Notes: generated by a model not told the origin, from the sequence alone. Shown: positions 33,544 to 42,055, numbered from the stretch's first letter. The stretch is 64,000 nt of DNA from Bog-756 sp963737625 (GCA_963737625.1 CAVTTK010000005.1:248001-312000); one strand, 5' to 3'. Made by a program: numbers and translations.

Positions 33544-34808
33544 GGCACCTCCCTTCGTAGGGCGCGCGATGGCGCCTTCCTCTGCTCGGTGTTGGCGGGC
33601 TCCGGCCATTGCATTCGTTCCCCGGACGGCGAGCGGGAAGGCTTCGTCCGTCCTGGCTTCACGCCGTAGGGTGTGCGACCGGATTGGTTATGCCCAAACT
33701 TGCGTCGTGGTGACACCACTCATTTCGTCATTGCCCCGGTTGTAGGTACGGCGTGGGCGGCCAGCGCGGCCACCAGAACGCCCGGAGCGAGTCGGGAACT
33801 CGACCTCCGCTGAGCAGCTACCGATACATCGATGATTTCCGACGATCGATCGGCCCGGTTTCGGACTATAGGGCAGGCCCAGCTCCCCTGCGCTGGAGAA
33901 GTATACCGGGTGCTGTTAGCGGATCCGTTTCGCCCCATTCATGCCCCAGCAATAACGTCAGAAGGACGTGTCTCCATGAGCAGATAGGACCTATCGGATC
34001 CATCGATACTGGCCATGTGGCACACCGTGGCCCACGCTCGGTGGGGCCACACGGTGGAGGGCCTATGGCTCTCTGAACAGGGGAGATGGTCGACCATTCC
34101 CACGGGATGGTCTTCGGTGCCCAACGGCATCGGCCCCTTTTGCCGGGAACCTCAACCTTGTATTGAGGGATTGGCGGGGAGTGGCGGGATAAATACTGTC
34201 CGTGATAGTTCCGATAGTTTGTGATCAGACCACGATCCGTGTTATTTCGATCACCGAGCACGGTTGATTGTGTGGTTTGTCGGGGGTCTTGTAACCGGAA
34301 CAGTGGCCGATGGAGTGGGTAACCCGTCATGGCGGATGGGGGTATCACGAGGAGCCGGCCCTCGGGGAATCCGTGGTTCGGGAAGTCATGGAACGGTCTC
34401 GGCCGTCAGCCGGCGGATGAACGCCGGACGCATCCGCATGGCGGCGACTCGGCACCGACCCGCGGTGCACGACCGGAGAGGACCGACGCGGCCGACCTCC
34501 GCTGCGGTGGTCAGAACTCCTCGATGACTGCTGGGCCGATGCGCCAGTGCTTCCCACCGGTCAGCACCATGTTCAGTCCATCGACGTCACACTCGGCCGG
34601 CCCGGCAGGGCCCGCCACGGGCGCCCGTGCGCCGCGGGGTGAGGGATCGCCCAGTGAGGGAGGAGGAGGTGTGCCGCCCGTGGTCGGGTCACGAAGGCCG
34701 GCGCGGTGGTGTCGACCTTGCCAGCCCGGTGATCAGGCCGTCGGTGGCGTCGCGTGCGGCACCCACGGTGGGACGTCGTTGAAGGAACGGCGGGAAGCGT
34801 CCCTGACG
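33544..34808. other. 1.3 kb stretch with no convincing gene
   Basis: The stretch is visibly richer in A/T than the flanking genes, especially 33700-34350, and no open frame has the strong third-position GC of real genes here. A hairpin GGAG-N0-CGAGT/ACTCG-CTCC lies at about 33784-33808. A minus-strand frame ending at 34511 finishes with a natural-looking 'GKHWRIGPAVIEEF' but is preceded by low-complexity sequence, so it may be a gene remnant. The part nearest 33543 is the leader and promoter of the Rpf-like gene. Confidence 0.5.
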
Positions 34809-36170
34809 TCAGGGATCGACGGAGGGACCGCCCGCGGCCACGGTGATCTGTCGAATGAAGAGGAGCCGGCTGTTGGGAAAGCCCACCTTTCCGGGGAGCC
34901 ACGCATGGAAGGCCATCTGCAGCTGCCCGGTCGAGTCAGTGAACACCGAGGGCCCGCCGGGCCCGCTGAACGCCGCCTGTGACGCCAGTAGCGGCCGGCT
35001 CGATGTCTCGCCACAGGGCCCCAGGGGACCGGCGCAACGGGCCACACCAATGGCGTAGTCGGCGGTGTCCCAGGTGTTGGCCGAGTAGAACAGCAGGTAC
35101 TGCCCACCGGTCAGCACCAGGCTGGGCCCTTCGATCACACCCCCCTGCCAGGCCAGGCTCGGAGCCAGTAGCGGGGTGGCCACTCCGGGCATCAGGGCGG
35201 TGCCGGTGCCCGCCAGCTGTTGCGACCACAGGGTCGGAGGCTGTCCCCCGATCCCTTGTGACTTCCACACCAGATAGGGCGTGCCGTTGGCGTCCACGAA
35301 CGGCGTGGGGTCGATGGAACCTCCCAGCGCGGTCTGGCACACGAGGGGGAGTGTGGAGTTGTCCACGTAGGGACCCTGAGGCTGGGTGGCCACGGCATCG
35401 GAGATGCACTGCTGTCCGGTCGGGGCGTAGACCGCCGAGTAGTAGAGGACGAACGTGGAGCCTCGCGGGAGGACCGAGGGTGCCCACGTGGCGCCGGGCG
35501 CCGCCCAGCTCGGCTCGTGGGGCAGGGCATCACCCTCGGTGGTCCAGTGGGTGAGGTCGGTGGAGCGCATGATCTGGATGTTCCCGGCCACCGAGTTGGT
35601 GGCGTATCCGTAGTAGCCGCCGCCGAAGGGCAGGATGAAGGGGTCGGGAAAGTCGTAGGGATAGACAAGGCCCGTGGTCGACCCGTCGAGCGAGAGGCAC
35701 GACGATGATGCCCCGTCGATGGAGATGACCGCGGCACTGAGATTGGCGTTACTGATGGCGGCCACGGCCCGGGCCACGCCGTCGAGGCAGGTGGTGAGGG
35801 TGCCGATGCTGACCCCTTGGAAAAATCTGGTCCGCGATTCGCTGCCCAGGCTCTGGGTGGCCGTGGCGATCTCGCCCACCGTGCGCACCTCAGCTTCTCG
35901 CCGGGCGTCCCTGGTGGCCGTGACGGCCACCGTCCGGGCACGGGTCCGGGCCAGCTCGCCCCTCGTTTCCGCCAGCTGCCGGCGGGTTGCCGTCAGGGTG
36001 TGCTGGCTCCGATGAGCGGCGGACACCGTGGCCACGTCATACGCGGTGACCGACAGCACCAGCACGACCAACGCGGTGAGGATCACGACGCCCCACCGTC
36101 GGCGACCGGGCCATCGGGCTGGTGGCCGGGCCCCGGACCCGGTCGTGGGTCGGGACCGTTCGACGATCAC
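34809..36170 (-). CDS. Membrane-anchored GH43-like glycoside hydrolase
   Basis: This 453-residue protein has a short cytoplasmic start, one membrane helix ('VVILTALVVLVLSVTAYDVA'), a coiled-coil stalk (about 60-115), a small module with 'GVSIGTLTTCLDGV', then a five-bladed propeller hydrolase. GH43 features are the Asp in 'YPYDFPDPFILPFGG', the propeller strand 'IMRSTDLTHW', and the acid Glu in 'GGVIEGPSLVL'. The active site would face outside. I start at GTG 36170 because it overlaps the upstream stop as GTGA; the longer frame is a shadow. Typical substrates are arabinans or xylans, but the specific substrate is unknown. It is the last gene after the mycofactocin cluster. Confidence 0.82.
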   Translation of the reverse strand: MIVERSRPTTGSGARPPARWPGRRRWGVVILTALVVLVLSVTAYDVATVSAAHRSQHTLTATRRQLAETRGELARTRARTVAVTATRDARREAEVRTVGEIATATQSLGSESRTRFFQGVSIGTLTTCLDGVARAVAAISNANLSAAVISIDGASSSCLSLDGSTTGLVYPYDFPDPFILPFGGGYYGYATNSVAGNIQIMRSTDLTHWTTEGDALPHEPSWAAPGATWAPSVLPRGSTFVLYYSAVYAPTGQQCISDAVATQPQGPYVDNSTLPLVCQTALGGSIDPTPFVDANGTPYLVWKSQGIGGQPPTLWSQQLAGTGTALMPGVATPLLAPSLAWQGGVIEGPSLVLTGGQYLLFYSANTWDTADYAIGVARCAGPLGPCGETSSRPLLASQAAFSGPGGPSVFTDSTGQLQMAFHAWLPGKVGFPNSRLLFIRQITVAAGGPSVDP

Positions 36171-36952
36171 GGGGAGGGCGCGGCGGCGCGGCACGAGCCA
36201 GCCACCCCGTCGAGGGTGGTGGCCGCTCCGTGCTGGTCGCCCAGCGAGATCTGATTGAGGGCCTGCTCGACTCCGGAGAGACAAGTGTCGAGACCGTTGA
36301 TGCTCACCCCGTTGGCGAATACGTTGGCCTCCGTGGAGGCCAGCTGGGACTGGACCGAGGCCAGCTGGTCCGTCTCCGTGGCCAGAACCTGGGCCGCACT
36401 GGTGGCCTGGGCGGTGACGGCGGTCAATGCGGCCGCGGCCGATCGGGCCCGGATCACGGTCTGATGCAGACGGGCGCGCACCTCGGTCAGCTGGGTCTCC
36501 GTCCGGTGCAGTTGGGCCCGGCCATTGACCCCCACCGGCACGGCCACGGCCAGCGCGGCGAGGGCCACGGCGCAGAACCACCTCAGCCGCCGGTCTGGTC
36601 TTGGCCTGTCCTGTCGCCGCCCCCTGGGCATCGCCCGGGCCGAGGTCCCGTCGGTGTGTTCGGTGCCCGTCGAGGTCGGAGCGAACGCGGCGCGGCGTCG
36701 TGACACCAGTTGGTCGAAGAGTTCGGAGGCCTCGGGGACGGCCACCGGCCCGACCCCAGGGCCCCCCTTCGGATCCGGGTCGAGTACACCGGTCAGGGCA
36801 TCACGGGTATCGAGCCGACCGGAGCCCGGATCAGCGGTCAGGATCCGGTCGGTGCCGTATCCGTGGGCCTCGCCCTCGCCTACGGAGGAGCCGTACCACG
36901 AGCCACGCTCGGTCGGGTGACCTCGGGGGGTGGGGGTCCGATCGGCGTCCAT
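36167..36952 (-). CDS. Membrane-anchored coiled-coil protein paired with GH43
   Basis: This 261-residue protein has a long polar cytoplasmic part (about 1-125), one membrane helix ('FCAVALAALAVAVPVGV'), an Ala/Gln/Thr heptad region forming a coiled coil (about 145-210) and a C-terminal module 'NGVSINGLDTCLSGV' ending with a second Cys. The stalk-plus-module arrangement repeats that of the downstream GH43 protein, so one arose from the other by duplication or the two share a binding module. No enzyme motif is present. It overlaps the GH43 start (GTGA). It begins 82 bases after the mftF stop on the same strand. Confidence 0.7.
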   Translation of the reverse strand: MDADRTPTPRGHPTERGSWYGSSVGEGEAHGYGTDRILTADPGSGRLDTRDALTGVLDPDPKGGPGVGPVAVPEASELFDQLVSRRRAAFAPTSTGTEHTDGTSARAMPRGRRQDRPRPDRRLRWFCAVALAALAVAVPVGVNGRAQLHRTETQLTEVRARLHQTVIRARSAAAALTAVTAQATSAAQVLATETDQLASVQSQLASTEANVFANGVSINGLDTCLSGVEQALNQISLGDQHGAATTLDGVAGSCRAAAPSP

Positions 36953-37000
36953 GGGATGCTCCTGCCCTGTCTCCGATGAGGACTGCCGCGTCCTCCGGCC

Positions 37001-37024
37001 ACCATCGTTGGAGTGATCGATGGT
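37001..37024 (-). terminator. Hairpin just after mftF
   Basis: ACCATCG (37001-37007) and CGATGGT (37018-37024) form a perfect 7-bp stem with a 10-base loop, 9 bases past the mftF stop in the direction of transcription. It may end or weaken mycofactocin transcription before the coiled-coil and GH43 genes. There is no U-tract, so read-through is quite possible. Confidence 0.4.
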
Positions 37025-37033
37025 CCCTCAGTC

Positions 37034-38509
37034 TCACACCCGACCCGGGCCGGGTGGTGGCACCCCTTCCGACTCGACCACCGTCGGTGGTTCCGCACCC
37101 GCCGAGCGGACCCGCACCCTGGGCACCAGGGGCCCGAGGGTGCGGTCCCGGATGCAGCCCCACCACACCCCGGCGCCATAGGCCGCATCATCGGCCACGG
37201 AGGCCACCAACCACCGCACGGGGTCGAGTGTGGGCCGTCGTTGCCACCACTCGACCATCGGAGGCGCGACCACCAGAGCCGCCACGGTCACGGCCCACCT
37301 CCGGTTCCGCAGCGCCCCGATGGCCAGGGCCGGACCCCACAGTTGGGTCAAGGCTCGGCCCAACCCCACCGCCGTCCACGCCGCGCCCCCGGCGCTCCAG
37401 CGCACGGCCAAGGCGGTGGGCACGCCGAACCGTCGCACCTGTCGGGCCAGGGCCAGGCTCGAGCCGGCCAGCAGGGTCATGGCCGCCACCGGCCGACCGG
37501 CCAGGACGGCGACGGTCACGCCCGCGGGCCACGGGCGGAGCTCGAGGGGGGCGAGCTGTCCGGGGTGCCGACGGGCGAGGGGCGCCGCCGAGGTCCCATA
37601 GCGGAAGCGGCGGGCCAAGAGCTCGACCCAGGACATCGGCTCGCCATGGCGCACGGTGACGGATGGCTCGTAGCGCACCCTCCAGCCGGCGTCGAGCAGA
37701 CGCCACACCAGGTCCACGTCCTCGCCCACTCGCAGGCCTTCGTCGAACCCGCCGTCCAGGGCGGTGGCGCGGGCCACCAGCGCGGCCGTGGGCACATAGC
37801 CGACGGCCCGGCCCGGTCCCACCTCGCCGCGCTGGGAACCCATGTCCAGCGCCGAGCGATGAGCGGTGTACCGGGCCAGCACCGAGCGATCGACCGTGCC
37901 CGCCGACATCCGGGGCCGGATGCGGGGAGCCACCGCAGCCAGTTCGGGGTCGGTGAACATCCACGTCAGGCCGGCCAGCCACCCCTCGGTGACCTCGCAG
38001 TCGCTGTCCAGGAACGCCACCAGTTCGGTGGTCACGGCCGGGAGGGCCTCGTTGCGTGCCGCCCCGGGTCCTCCGTTGACGGCCCGGTGGATGAGGCTCA
38101 CCCCGCGGCGCGCACACACCTCGGCCAACGCTTCGGGATCCTCCGAGCCGTCGTCGACCACGACGACGGGAACAACGGGGTCCAGCGCACTGAGGCAGCG
38201 GTCGAGCGCCTCACTCCGGTCCCGCGCCGGTACCACCACCGTCACTCTGAGGGGCTCTGGGCCGCCCGATTCCGGGGCGACGGGGTGGGCCATTCCGGCC
38301 GCCACCAGCCGTCGGCCCAACTGCCAGGTGGCCGGGTCGGGTCGCCCTCCCCCCAGCCAGGTCCGCAGGGCGTCGGCCCCGGTCCGGCTGAGGGCGATCA
38401 CCCGTCCCGGGTGCCCGCCGACGAGGACCCGACCGTCACGGAACGACCGTGTGGACGGGTCGAGGGCCAGCCGGGGTCCCACGGAAGCCCCGGTCACGGT
38501 GCCGCTCAT
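37034..38509 (-). CDS. mftF: Mycofactocin glycosyltransferase MftF
   Basis: This 491-residue protein has an N-terminal extension typical of MftF ('GPRLALDPSTRSFRDGRVLVGG'-like opening), then a GT2 domain with 'VTVVVPARDR', 'VVVVDDGSED', 'AFLDSDCEVTEGW' (DxD-like) and 'FDEGLRVGEDVDLVWRL' (ED catalytic region). Hydrophobic segments toward the C-terminus anchor it to the membrane. MftF adds beta-1,4-linked glucose units to the mycofactocin core. Location in the mft cluster confirms the assignment. It starts at ATG 38509, 34 bases after the SDR stop. Confidence 0.9.
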   Translation of the reverse strand: MSGTVTGASVGPRLALDPSTRSFRDGRVLVGGHPGRVIALSRTGADALRTWLGGGRPDPATWQLGRRLVAAGMAHPVAPESGGPEPLRVTVVVPARDRSEALDRCLSALDPVVPVVVVDDGSEDPEALAEVCARRGVSLIHRAVNGGPGAARNEALPAVTTELVAFLDSDCEVTEGWLAGLTWMFTDPELAAVAPRIRPRMSAGTVDRSVLARYTAHRSALDMGSQRGEVGPGRAVGYVPTAALVARATALDGGFDEGLRVGEDVDLVWRLLDAGWRVRYEPSVTVRHGEPMSWVELLARRFRYGTSAAPLARRHPGQLAPLELRPWPAGVTVAVLAGRPVAAMTLLAGSSLALARQVRRFGVPTALAVRWSAGGAAWTAVGLGRALTQLWGPALAIGALRNRRWAVTVAALVVAPPMVEWWQRRPTLDPVRWLVASVADDAAYGAGVWWGCIRDRTLGPLVPRVRVRSAGAEPPTVVESEGVPPPGPGRV

Positions 38510-38543
38510 CCGATGCTCGCCGTGGCTCAGTGGGAGCGGCCGG

Positions 38544-39398
38544 TCACAGCGTCAGTCCGCCGTCCACCGGGATGACCGCCCCGGTGAGGGCCCCGGACTC
38601 AGTTCCGGCCAACCAGACCAGGGCCGCTGCCACCTCGCCGGGGCTGAGCAGTCGCCCGACCGTCTGTTGGTCGGCGAAGGAGGCGCTGTCGGCCAGTCCG
38701 TAGAGCCGGGCGCTCTCGTCCAACATGGCGGTGGACGTCGATCCGGGGCTGACGGCGTTGGCCGTCACGCCACTGTCGCCCAACTCGGCGGCCAGTCCCC
38801 GCACGAGGCCGGCCACCCCGGCCTTGGCCGCACCGTAGGCCGAGAGCATCGGGAGACCCCGCGTGGCGGCGGCCGAGGCCACGGCCAGGAATCGACCCGA
38901 TCGCGGGGTCGGTCGGCGCAACAGGGCCGGGATGCCTACGCGGGCTGCGGTGATCGGTCCTCCGAGGTCGACCTCGAGAACAGCCTCCAGCTCCTCGGCA
39001 GGCATCTCCCACAGGGGAACGCCCCCGGCGATGACTCCGGCCACGGCCACCATGGCGTCGAGTCCCCCGAACCGCTCCTCGGTCTCGGCCACCACGGCAC
39101 CGAGGGCGACCGGATCGCTGGTGTCGGCCAGGCGGGCCATGATCCCTCCGGGCCCGGCCCGCACCTCGGGCGGGACACCCGCCGAGCCGGCGTCGGCCGA
39201 GCCGGCTTCCGACCATAGGGCGAGCGCCTCAGCCACCACGGCGTCAAGCTCGCCGGGTCGGCCCATGGGGTAGGGGAGTCGGGGGTCGTCCGAGCCTCGG
39301 TCCACCGCGGTCACCGACCATCCGGCCGCCGCCAGTCCCCGGACCGTGGCCGCGCCGATACCCCGGGCCGCCCCCGTCACCACGGCCACCCGGCTCAC
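38544..39398 (-). CDS. Mycofactocin-coupled short-chain dehydrogenase
   Basis: This 284-residue SDR has the cofactor loop 'VVTGAARGIGAATV' at the start, the catalytic Ser in 'VASAAATRG', and Tyr/Lys in 'SAYGAAKAGVAGLVR'. The C-terminal 'TGAVIPVDGG' is typical. SDRs linked to mycofactocin keep NAD(H) bound and pass hydride to mycofactocin instead of free NAD. The start is GTG 39398, overlapping the mftE stop (GTGA). An insertion of about 30 Ala/Gly-rich residues between the first strands is longer than usual. The alcohol or ketone substrate is unknown. Confidence 0.88.
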   Translation of the reverse strand: MSRVAVVTGAARGIGAATVRGLAAAGWSVTAVDRGSDDPRLPYPMGRPGELDAVVAEALALWSEAGSADAGSAGVPPEVRAGPGGIMARLADTSDPVALGAVVAETEERFGGLDAMVAVAGVIAGGVPLWEMPAEELEAVLEVDLGGPITAARVGIPALLRRPTPRSGRFLAVASAAATRGLPMLSAYGAAKAGVAGLVRGLAAELGDSGVTANAVSPGSTSTAMLDESARLYGLADSASFADQQTVGRLLSPGEVAAALVWLAGTESGALTGAVIPVDGGLTL

Positions 39399-40177
39399 GA
39401 CCGCACTCCGAGAACGTGGGCGCCGACCGCGCCGACCGCGCCGACCGCGCCGACCGCGCCGACCGCGTCGACCGGTGGCGCCGGCTGAGCCGAAGCCGAT
39501 GCCGAGAGCGCGTCCAGCATGGCCACTAGGTCGTCGACGGCCGCGGCGAGCAGGCGTGCGCCTTCCTCGGGCCCGGCGCCGGCCGGGTCTCCGAGCACCC
39601 CGTTGGCGCTGACCGGACGGACGCCGTCGGAGCGGAGCAAGGGGAGCAGTTCGTCGAGGGGACGAGTGTCCCCGGGCTCGGCCCGGTCCAGGCGTACCCG
39701 CTCCGGGGCGATGGCCAACATCAGGGACGTCTCCGTCCGGCCGGCGTGGAGGTCGCCCGACCACGACGGCGACCAGGCCGACACCGGGTGTCCTTCCGCG
39801 GTGAGGCGCTGCATGGCACGGGCCACGGGTACGGCGTTGCCCCCATGGGCCGAGACCACCACCGTGTGGTCAAAGTCGACGGCCGCGGACCGACCCAGCT
39901 CGACCAGCAGGAGCAGGGTGGCCTCCTCGCCGATGGAGAGCGTGCCCGGGAAGGTCTGGTGCTCGCCGCTGGAGCCGTAGGGCAGCGCCGGGGCCACCGT
40001 CAGTCCCGCCCCCCGCGTGGCCGCCGCGTCGGCGATGGCCGTGGCGATGTCCGTGTCGGTGGTGAGGGGAAGATGGGGCCCGTGCTGCTCGGTCGAGCCC
40101 AGGGGGATCAACAGAACCGCACCGGATCGGGTCACCGATGCGATCTCGGGCCAGGTCGACGAGGCCAGGCGTCTCAT
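39395..40177 (-). CDS. mftE: Mycofactocin precursor peptidase MftE (creatininase family)
   Basis: This 260-residue metallohydrolase shows the creatininase-fold metal sites: 'IPLGSTEQHGPHLPLTTD' (Glu, His, Asp), 'GEHQTFPGTLSIG', 'VVSAHGGNA' and the Glu in 'AGRTETSLML'. MftE cleaves the C-terminal Val-Tyr unit off the modified precursor to release the mycofactocin core. Its C-terminus carries an unusual Ala-Val-Gly repeat encoded by a 9-base tandem array at 39420-39473. It follows mftC with a 52-base gap; no mftD lies between, although that is its usual place. Confidence 0.92.
   Translation of the reverse strand: MRRLASSTWPEIASVTRSGAVLLIPLGSTEQHGPHLPLTTDTDIATAIADAAATRGAGLTVAPALPYGSSGEHQTFPGTLSIGEEATLLLLVELGRSAAVDFDHTVVVSAHGGNAVPVARAMQRLTAEGHPVSAWSPSWSGDLHAGRTETSLMLAIAPERVRLDRAEPGDTRPLDELLPLLRSDGVRPVSANGVLGDPAGAGPEEGARLLAAAVDDLVAMLDALSASASAQPAPPVDAVGAVGAVGAVGAVGAHVLGVRS
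39420..39473. repeat. 9-base tandem repeat in the mftE 3' end
   Basis: GCGCCGACC occurs five times perfectly in tandem (39420-39464), followed by one copy with a single mismatch. It keeps the mftE frame and encodes a Gly-Ala-Val type tripeptide array. Such 9-base arrays are prone to slippage, so copy number may vary between strains. Confidence 0.85.
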
Positions 40178-40229
40178 CCGAGCAGGGCGGCGCTTCGCCT
40201 CATGCCGTGCTCCTCCGTTCCCTGAGGGA

Positions 40230-41483
40230 TCAGCCGCCGAGGCCGGAGGCGGCCAGGGGGCTCTCGTGGCAGGGGCGGTCCGGGGCCCGGGACGGTGTGA
40301 TCACCGTGCCCCGGTGGGACGGACCCATGGTGACCGGAACGGGCCGGGCCGGCTTGGAGTGATCGAGCGAGGGCTTGGGAGGAAGGGCCTCCCCCCGTCC
40401 GGCCAGGGCGTGCTCGCCATGGCCGAGGACGCACTCGGGATCCGGGCCATCCAGTGGGAGCCCGGTGAAGAACTTGGCCGCCATGCACCCGCCCCGGCAG
40501 GAGTCGTAGTGGCCGCAGGACCCGCACGCCCCCGCGCTCTGGGGCTGACGGAGTTCGGTGAAGAGGTCCGAGTGGCGCCACACCGCGGTGAACCCTCCCG
40601 GGTCCCGGACGTTGCCGGCCAGGAACTCGTCGTGGATGGCGAAGGGGCAGGCGTAGACGTCGCCCACTGGGTCGACCAGGCAGACCACACGTCCGGCGCC
40701 GCAGAGGTTCAGTCCGGGGAGGGACTCGCCGTAACCGGCCAGGTGGAAGAAGGAGTCTCCGGTGAGGACGTCCTCGCCGTGGGCTAGAAGCCAGCGGTAG
40801 AGCTGGTGTTGCTGATCGGCGGTGGGGTGCAACTCGTCCCACACGTCGGCGCCACGGCCCGAGGGCCGGAGGCGGGTCAGCCGCAGCTGGGCTCCGTAGC
40901 GGTCGGCCAGCGCCTTGAAGTCGTCCAACTGGTTGACGTTGTGCCGGGTGACGACGACCGACAGCTTGAAGCCCACGAAGCCGGCCCGGGCCATCCTGTC
41001 CATGGCGGTGACGGCGGTCTGGTAGGAGCCCACGCCGCGTACGGCGTCGTTGACCGATGCGGTGGCTCCGTCCAAGGAGATCTGCACGTCCACGTAGTCG
41101 CTGGCGGCCAGCCGCTCCGCCACCTGATCGGTGATGCGTGATCCGTTGGTGGAGAACTTCACTCCGACGTGGTGGTCGGTGGCGTACTCCACCAGCTCCC
41201 AGAAGTCCCCCCGGATGGTGGGTTCACCACCGCCGATGTTCACGTAGAAGATCTGCATCCTCTCGAACTCGTCGATGACGGCCTTGCACTCCTCGGTGCT
41301 CAGTTCGTGGGGGTCCCGGCGACCCGAACTGGAGAGGCAGTGCACGCAGGCGAGGTTGCAGGCGTACGTCAGCTCCCAGGTCAAACAGATCGGGGCATCG
41401 AGCCCCTGTTCGAAGCGGTCCACCAACCGGCCCACGGCCGTCGGCGCAGGCCGCTCCCGGGCCGGATCGATCACGGTCATCAT
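40230..41483 (-). CDS. mftC: Mycofactocin radical SAM maturase MftC
   Basis: This 417-residue radical SAM enzyme has the cluster motif CNLACVHC (C-X3-C-X2-C) near residue 46 and the SAM-contact 'NIGGGEPTIRGDFWEL'. The C-terminal SPASM region is rich in Cys ('GAGRVVCLVDP', 'YACPFA', 'CGSCGHYDSCRGGCMA') for auxiliary clusters. MftC decarboxylates and then cyclises the Val-Tyr end of the precursor MftA. The Lys/Arg-rich tail after the SPASM domain is longer than needed. The start codons (two ATGs at 41483 and 41480) overlap the mftB stop. Confidence 0.95.
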   Translation of the reverse strand: MMTVIDPARERPAPTAVGRLVDRFEQGLDAPICLTWELTYACNLACVHCLSSSGRRDPHELSTEECKAVIDEFERMQIFYVNIGGGEPTIRGDFWELVEYATDHHVGVKFSTNGSRITDQVAERLAASDYVDVQISLDGATASVNDAVRGVGSYQTAVTAMDRMARAGFVGFKLSVVVTRHNVNQLDDFKALADRYGAQLRLTRLRPSGRGADVWDELHPTADQQHQLYRWLLAHGEDVLTGDSFFHLAGYGESLPGLNLCGAGRVVCLVDPVGDVYACPFAIHDEFLAGNVRDPGGFTAVWRHSDLFTELRQPQSAGACGSCGHYDSCRGGCMAAKFFTGLPLDGPDPECVLGHGEHALAGRGEALPPKPSLDHSKPARPVPVTMGPSHRGTVITPSRAPDRPCHESPLAASGLGG

Positions 41484-41782
41484 GCCTCCCGGGGGCAGAT
41501 CATCCCGGACTCGGCCAGGGTGCCGAGGGCCTGCTCGTAACGGTCCAGCTCCTCGGAGGGAACCCCGGCGGCACGACAGGCATCACGCCCGGTGGGCTGG
41601 TCGGCCAGTGACTCCACCACCGCCAGCAGGGTGCGGCTCTTGAGGAAGGAGAGGCGCCGCGTGCCGAAGTGGTAGGCCAACGCCCCGAAGGACTCCGGTC
41701 GCAGGGATACCTGGGGATGCACGGTCCACGGCACGGATCCGTCGAAGGTCACCGGGTCGGCGGGGACGACGGGGGGAGTCAC
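41480..41782 (-). CDS. mftB: Mycofactocin precursor-binding chaperone MftB
   Basis: This 100-residue protein contains a winged-helix RRE-like domain: 'HPQVSLRPESFGALAYHF' then 'RRLSFLKSRTLLAVVESL' and a C-terminal 'EELDRYEQALGTLAESGMI'. MftB binds the leader part of MftA and delivers it to MftC. It lies between mftA and mftC, and its stop overlaps the mftC start. Size and motifs fit the family fully. Confidence 0.93.
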   Translation of the reverse strand: MTPPVVPADPVTFDGSVPWTVHPQVSLRPESFGALAYHFGTRRLSFLKSRTLLAVVESLADQPTGRDACRAAGVPSEELDRYEQALGTLAESGMICPREA

Positions 41783-41822
41783 GGCTGTGGTGCTCGACGG
41801 GTCCGGGAGGGTCCGCGACGGC

Positions 41823-41987
41823 CTAGTAGACGCCGCACATGCCGTCGATGGACACGTCCTCCACCAGCAGGTCCGCCTCGACCAGTTGCTCCCCTTCCCG
41901 GTGGTCCGCCTCGGTGGTCGACTGGACGACGGGAGGGGCGCCGAGGGGCTGCGGGGCGGCGGACGAGGGGGTGGTGGTGACGGTCAT
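41823..41987 (-). CDS. mftA: Mycofactocin precursor peptide MftA
   Basis: This 54-residue peptide, too short for usual ORF cut-offs, ends in the invariant IDGMCGVY, whose final Val-Tyr becomes the redox-active core of mycofactocin. The leader has 'GEQLVEADLLVEDVS', the acidic stretch bound by MftB. GGAGG lies 4 bases before ATG 41987. It is the first gene of the mft operon and is followed by mftB after 40 bases. The C-terminal match leaves little doubt. Confidence 0.96.
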   Translation of the reverse strand: MTVTTTPSSAAPQPLGAPPVVQSTTEADHREGEQLVEADLLVEDVSIDGMCGVY

Positions 41988-42040
41988 GGGGCCTCCGGGA
42001 CTCGGCCGGCCTACGCCGGGAAGGTACTGGTTTCAATTTA

Positions 42041-42055
42041 TAACACTCGATGTCA
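42041..42055. promoter_or_regulatory. Candidate MftR operator between mftA and mftR
   Basis: TAACACTCGATGTCA is a near-palindrome (TAACA-N5-TGTCA) in the most A/T-rich part of the 81-base gap between the divergent mftA and mftR starts. TetR-family proteins bind such dyads over their divergent promoters. A TTGACA hexamer for mftA lies within it on the minus strand. The symmetry is seen; binding is inferred. Confidence 0.5.

Noticed and set aside
33544..33720. c-di-AMP (ydaO) riboswitch in the Rpf leader
   Set aside because: Several short pieces look similar and a stem can be drawn, but the conserved core sequences do not line up convincingly; left as a search to run rather than a feature.
33866..34348. 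Minus-strand 160-codon frame in the gene-poor stretch
   Set aside because: Codon use does not match real genes here, composition is A/T-rich in all codon positions, there is no ribosome site, and overlapping frames on both strands are equally long.
38544..39764. Longer N-terminal extension of the SDR gene
   Set aside because: The extra codons are antisense-like shadow of the mftE repeat tail; the GTG at 39398 overlapping the mftE stop gives a standard SDR start at the cofactor loop.
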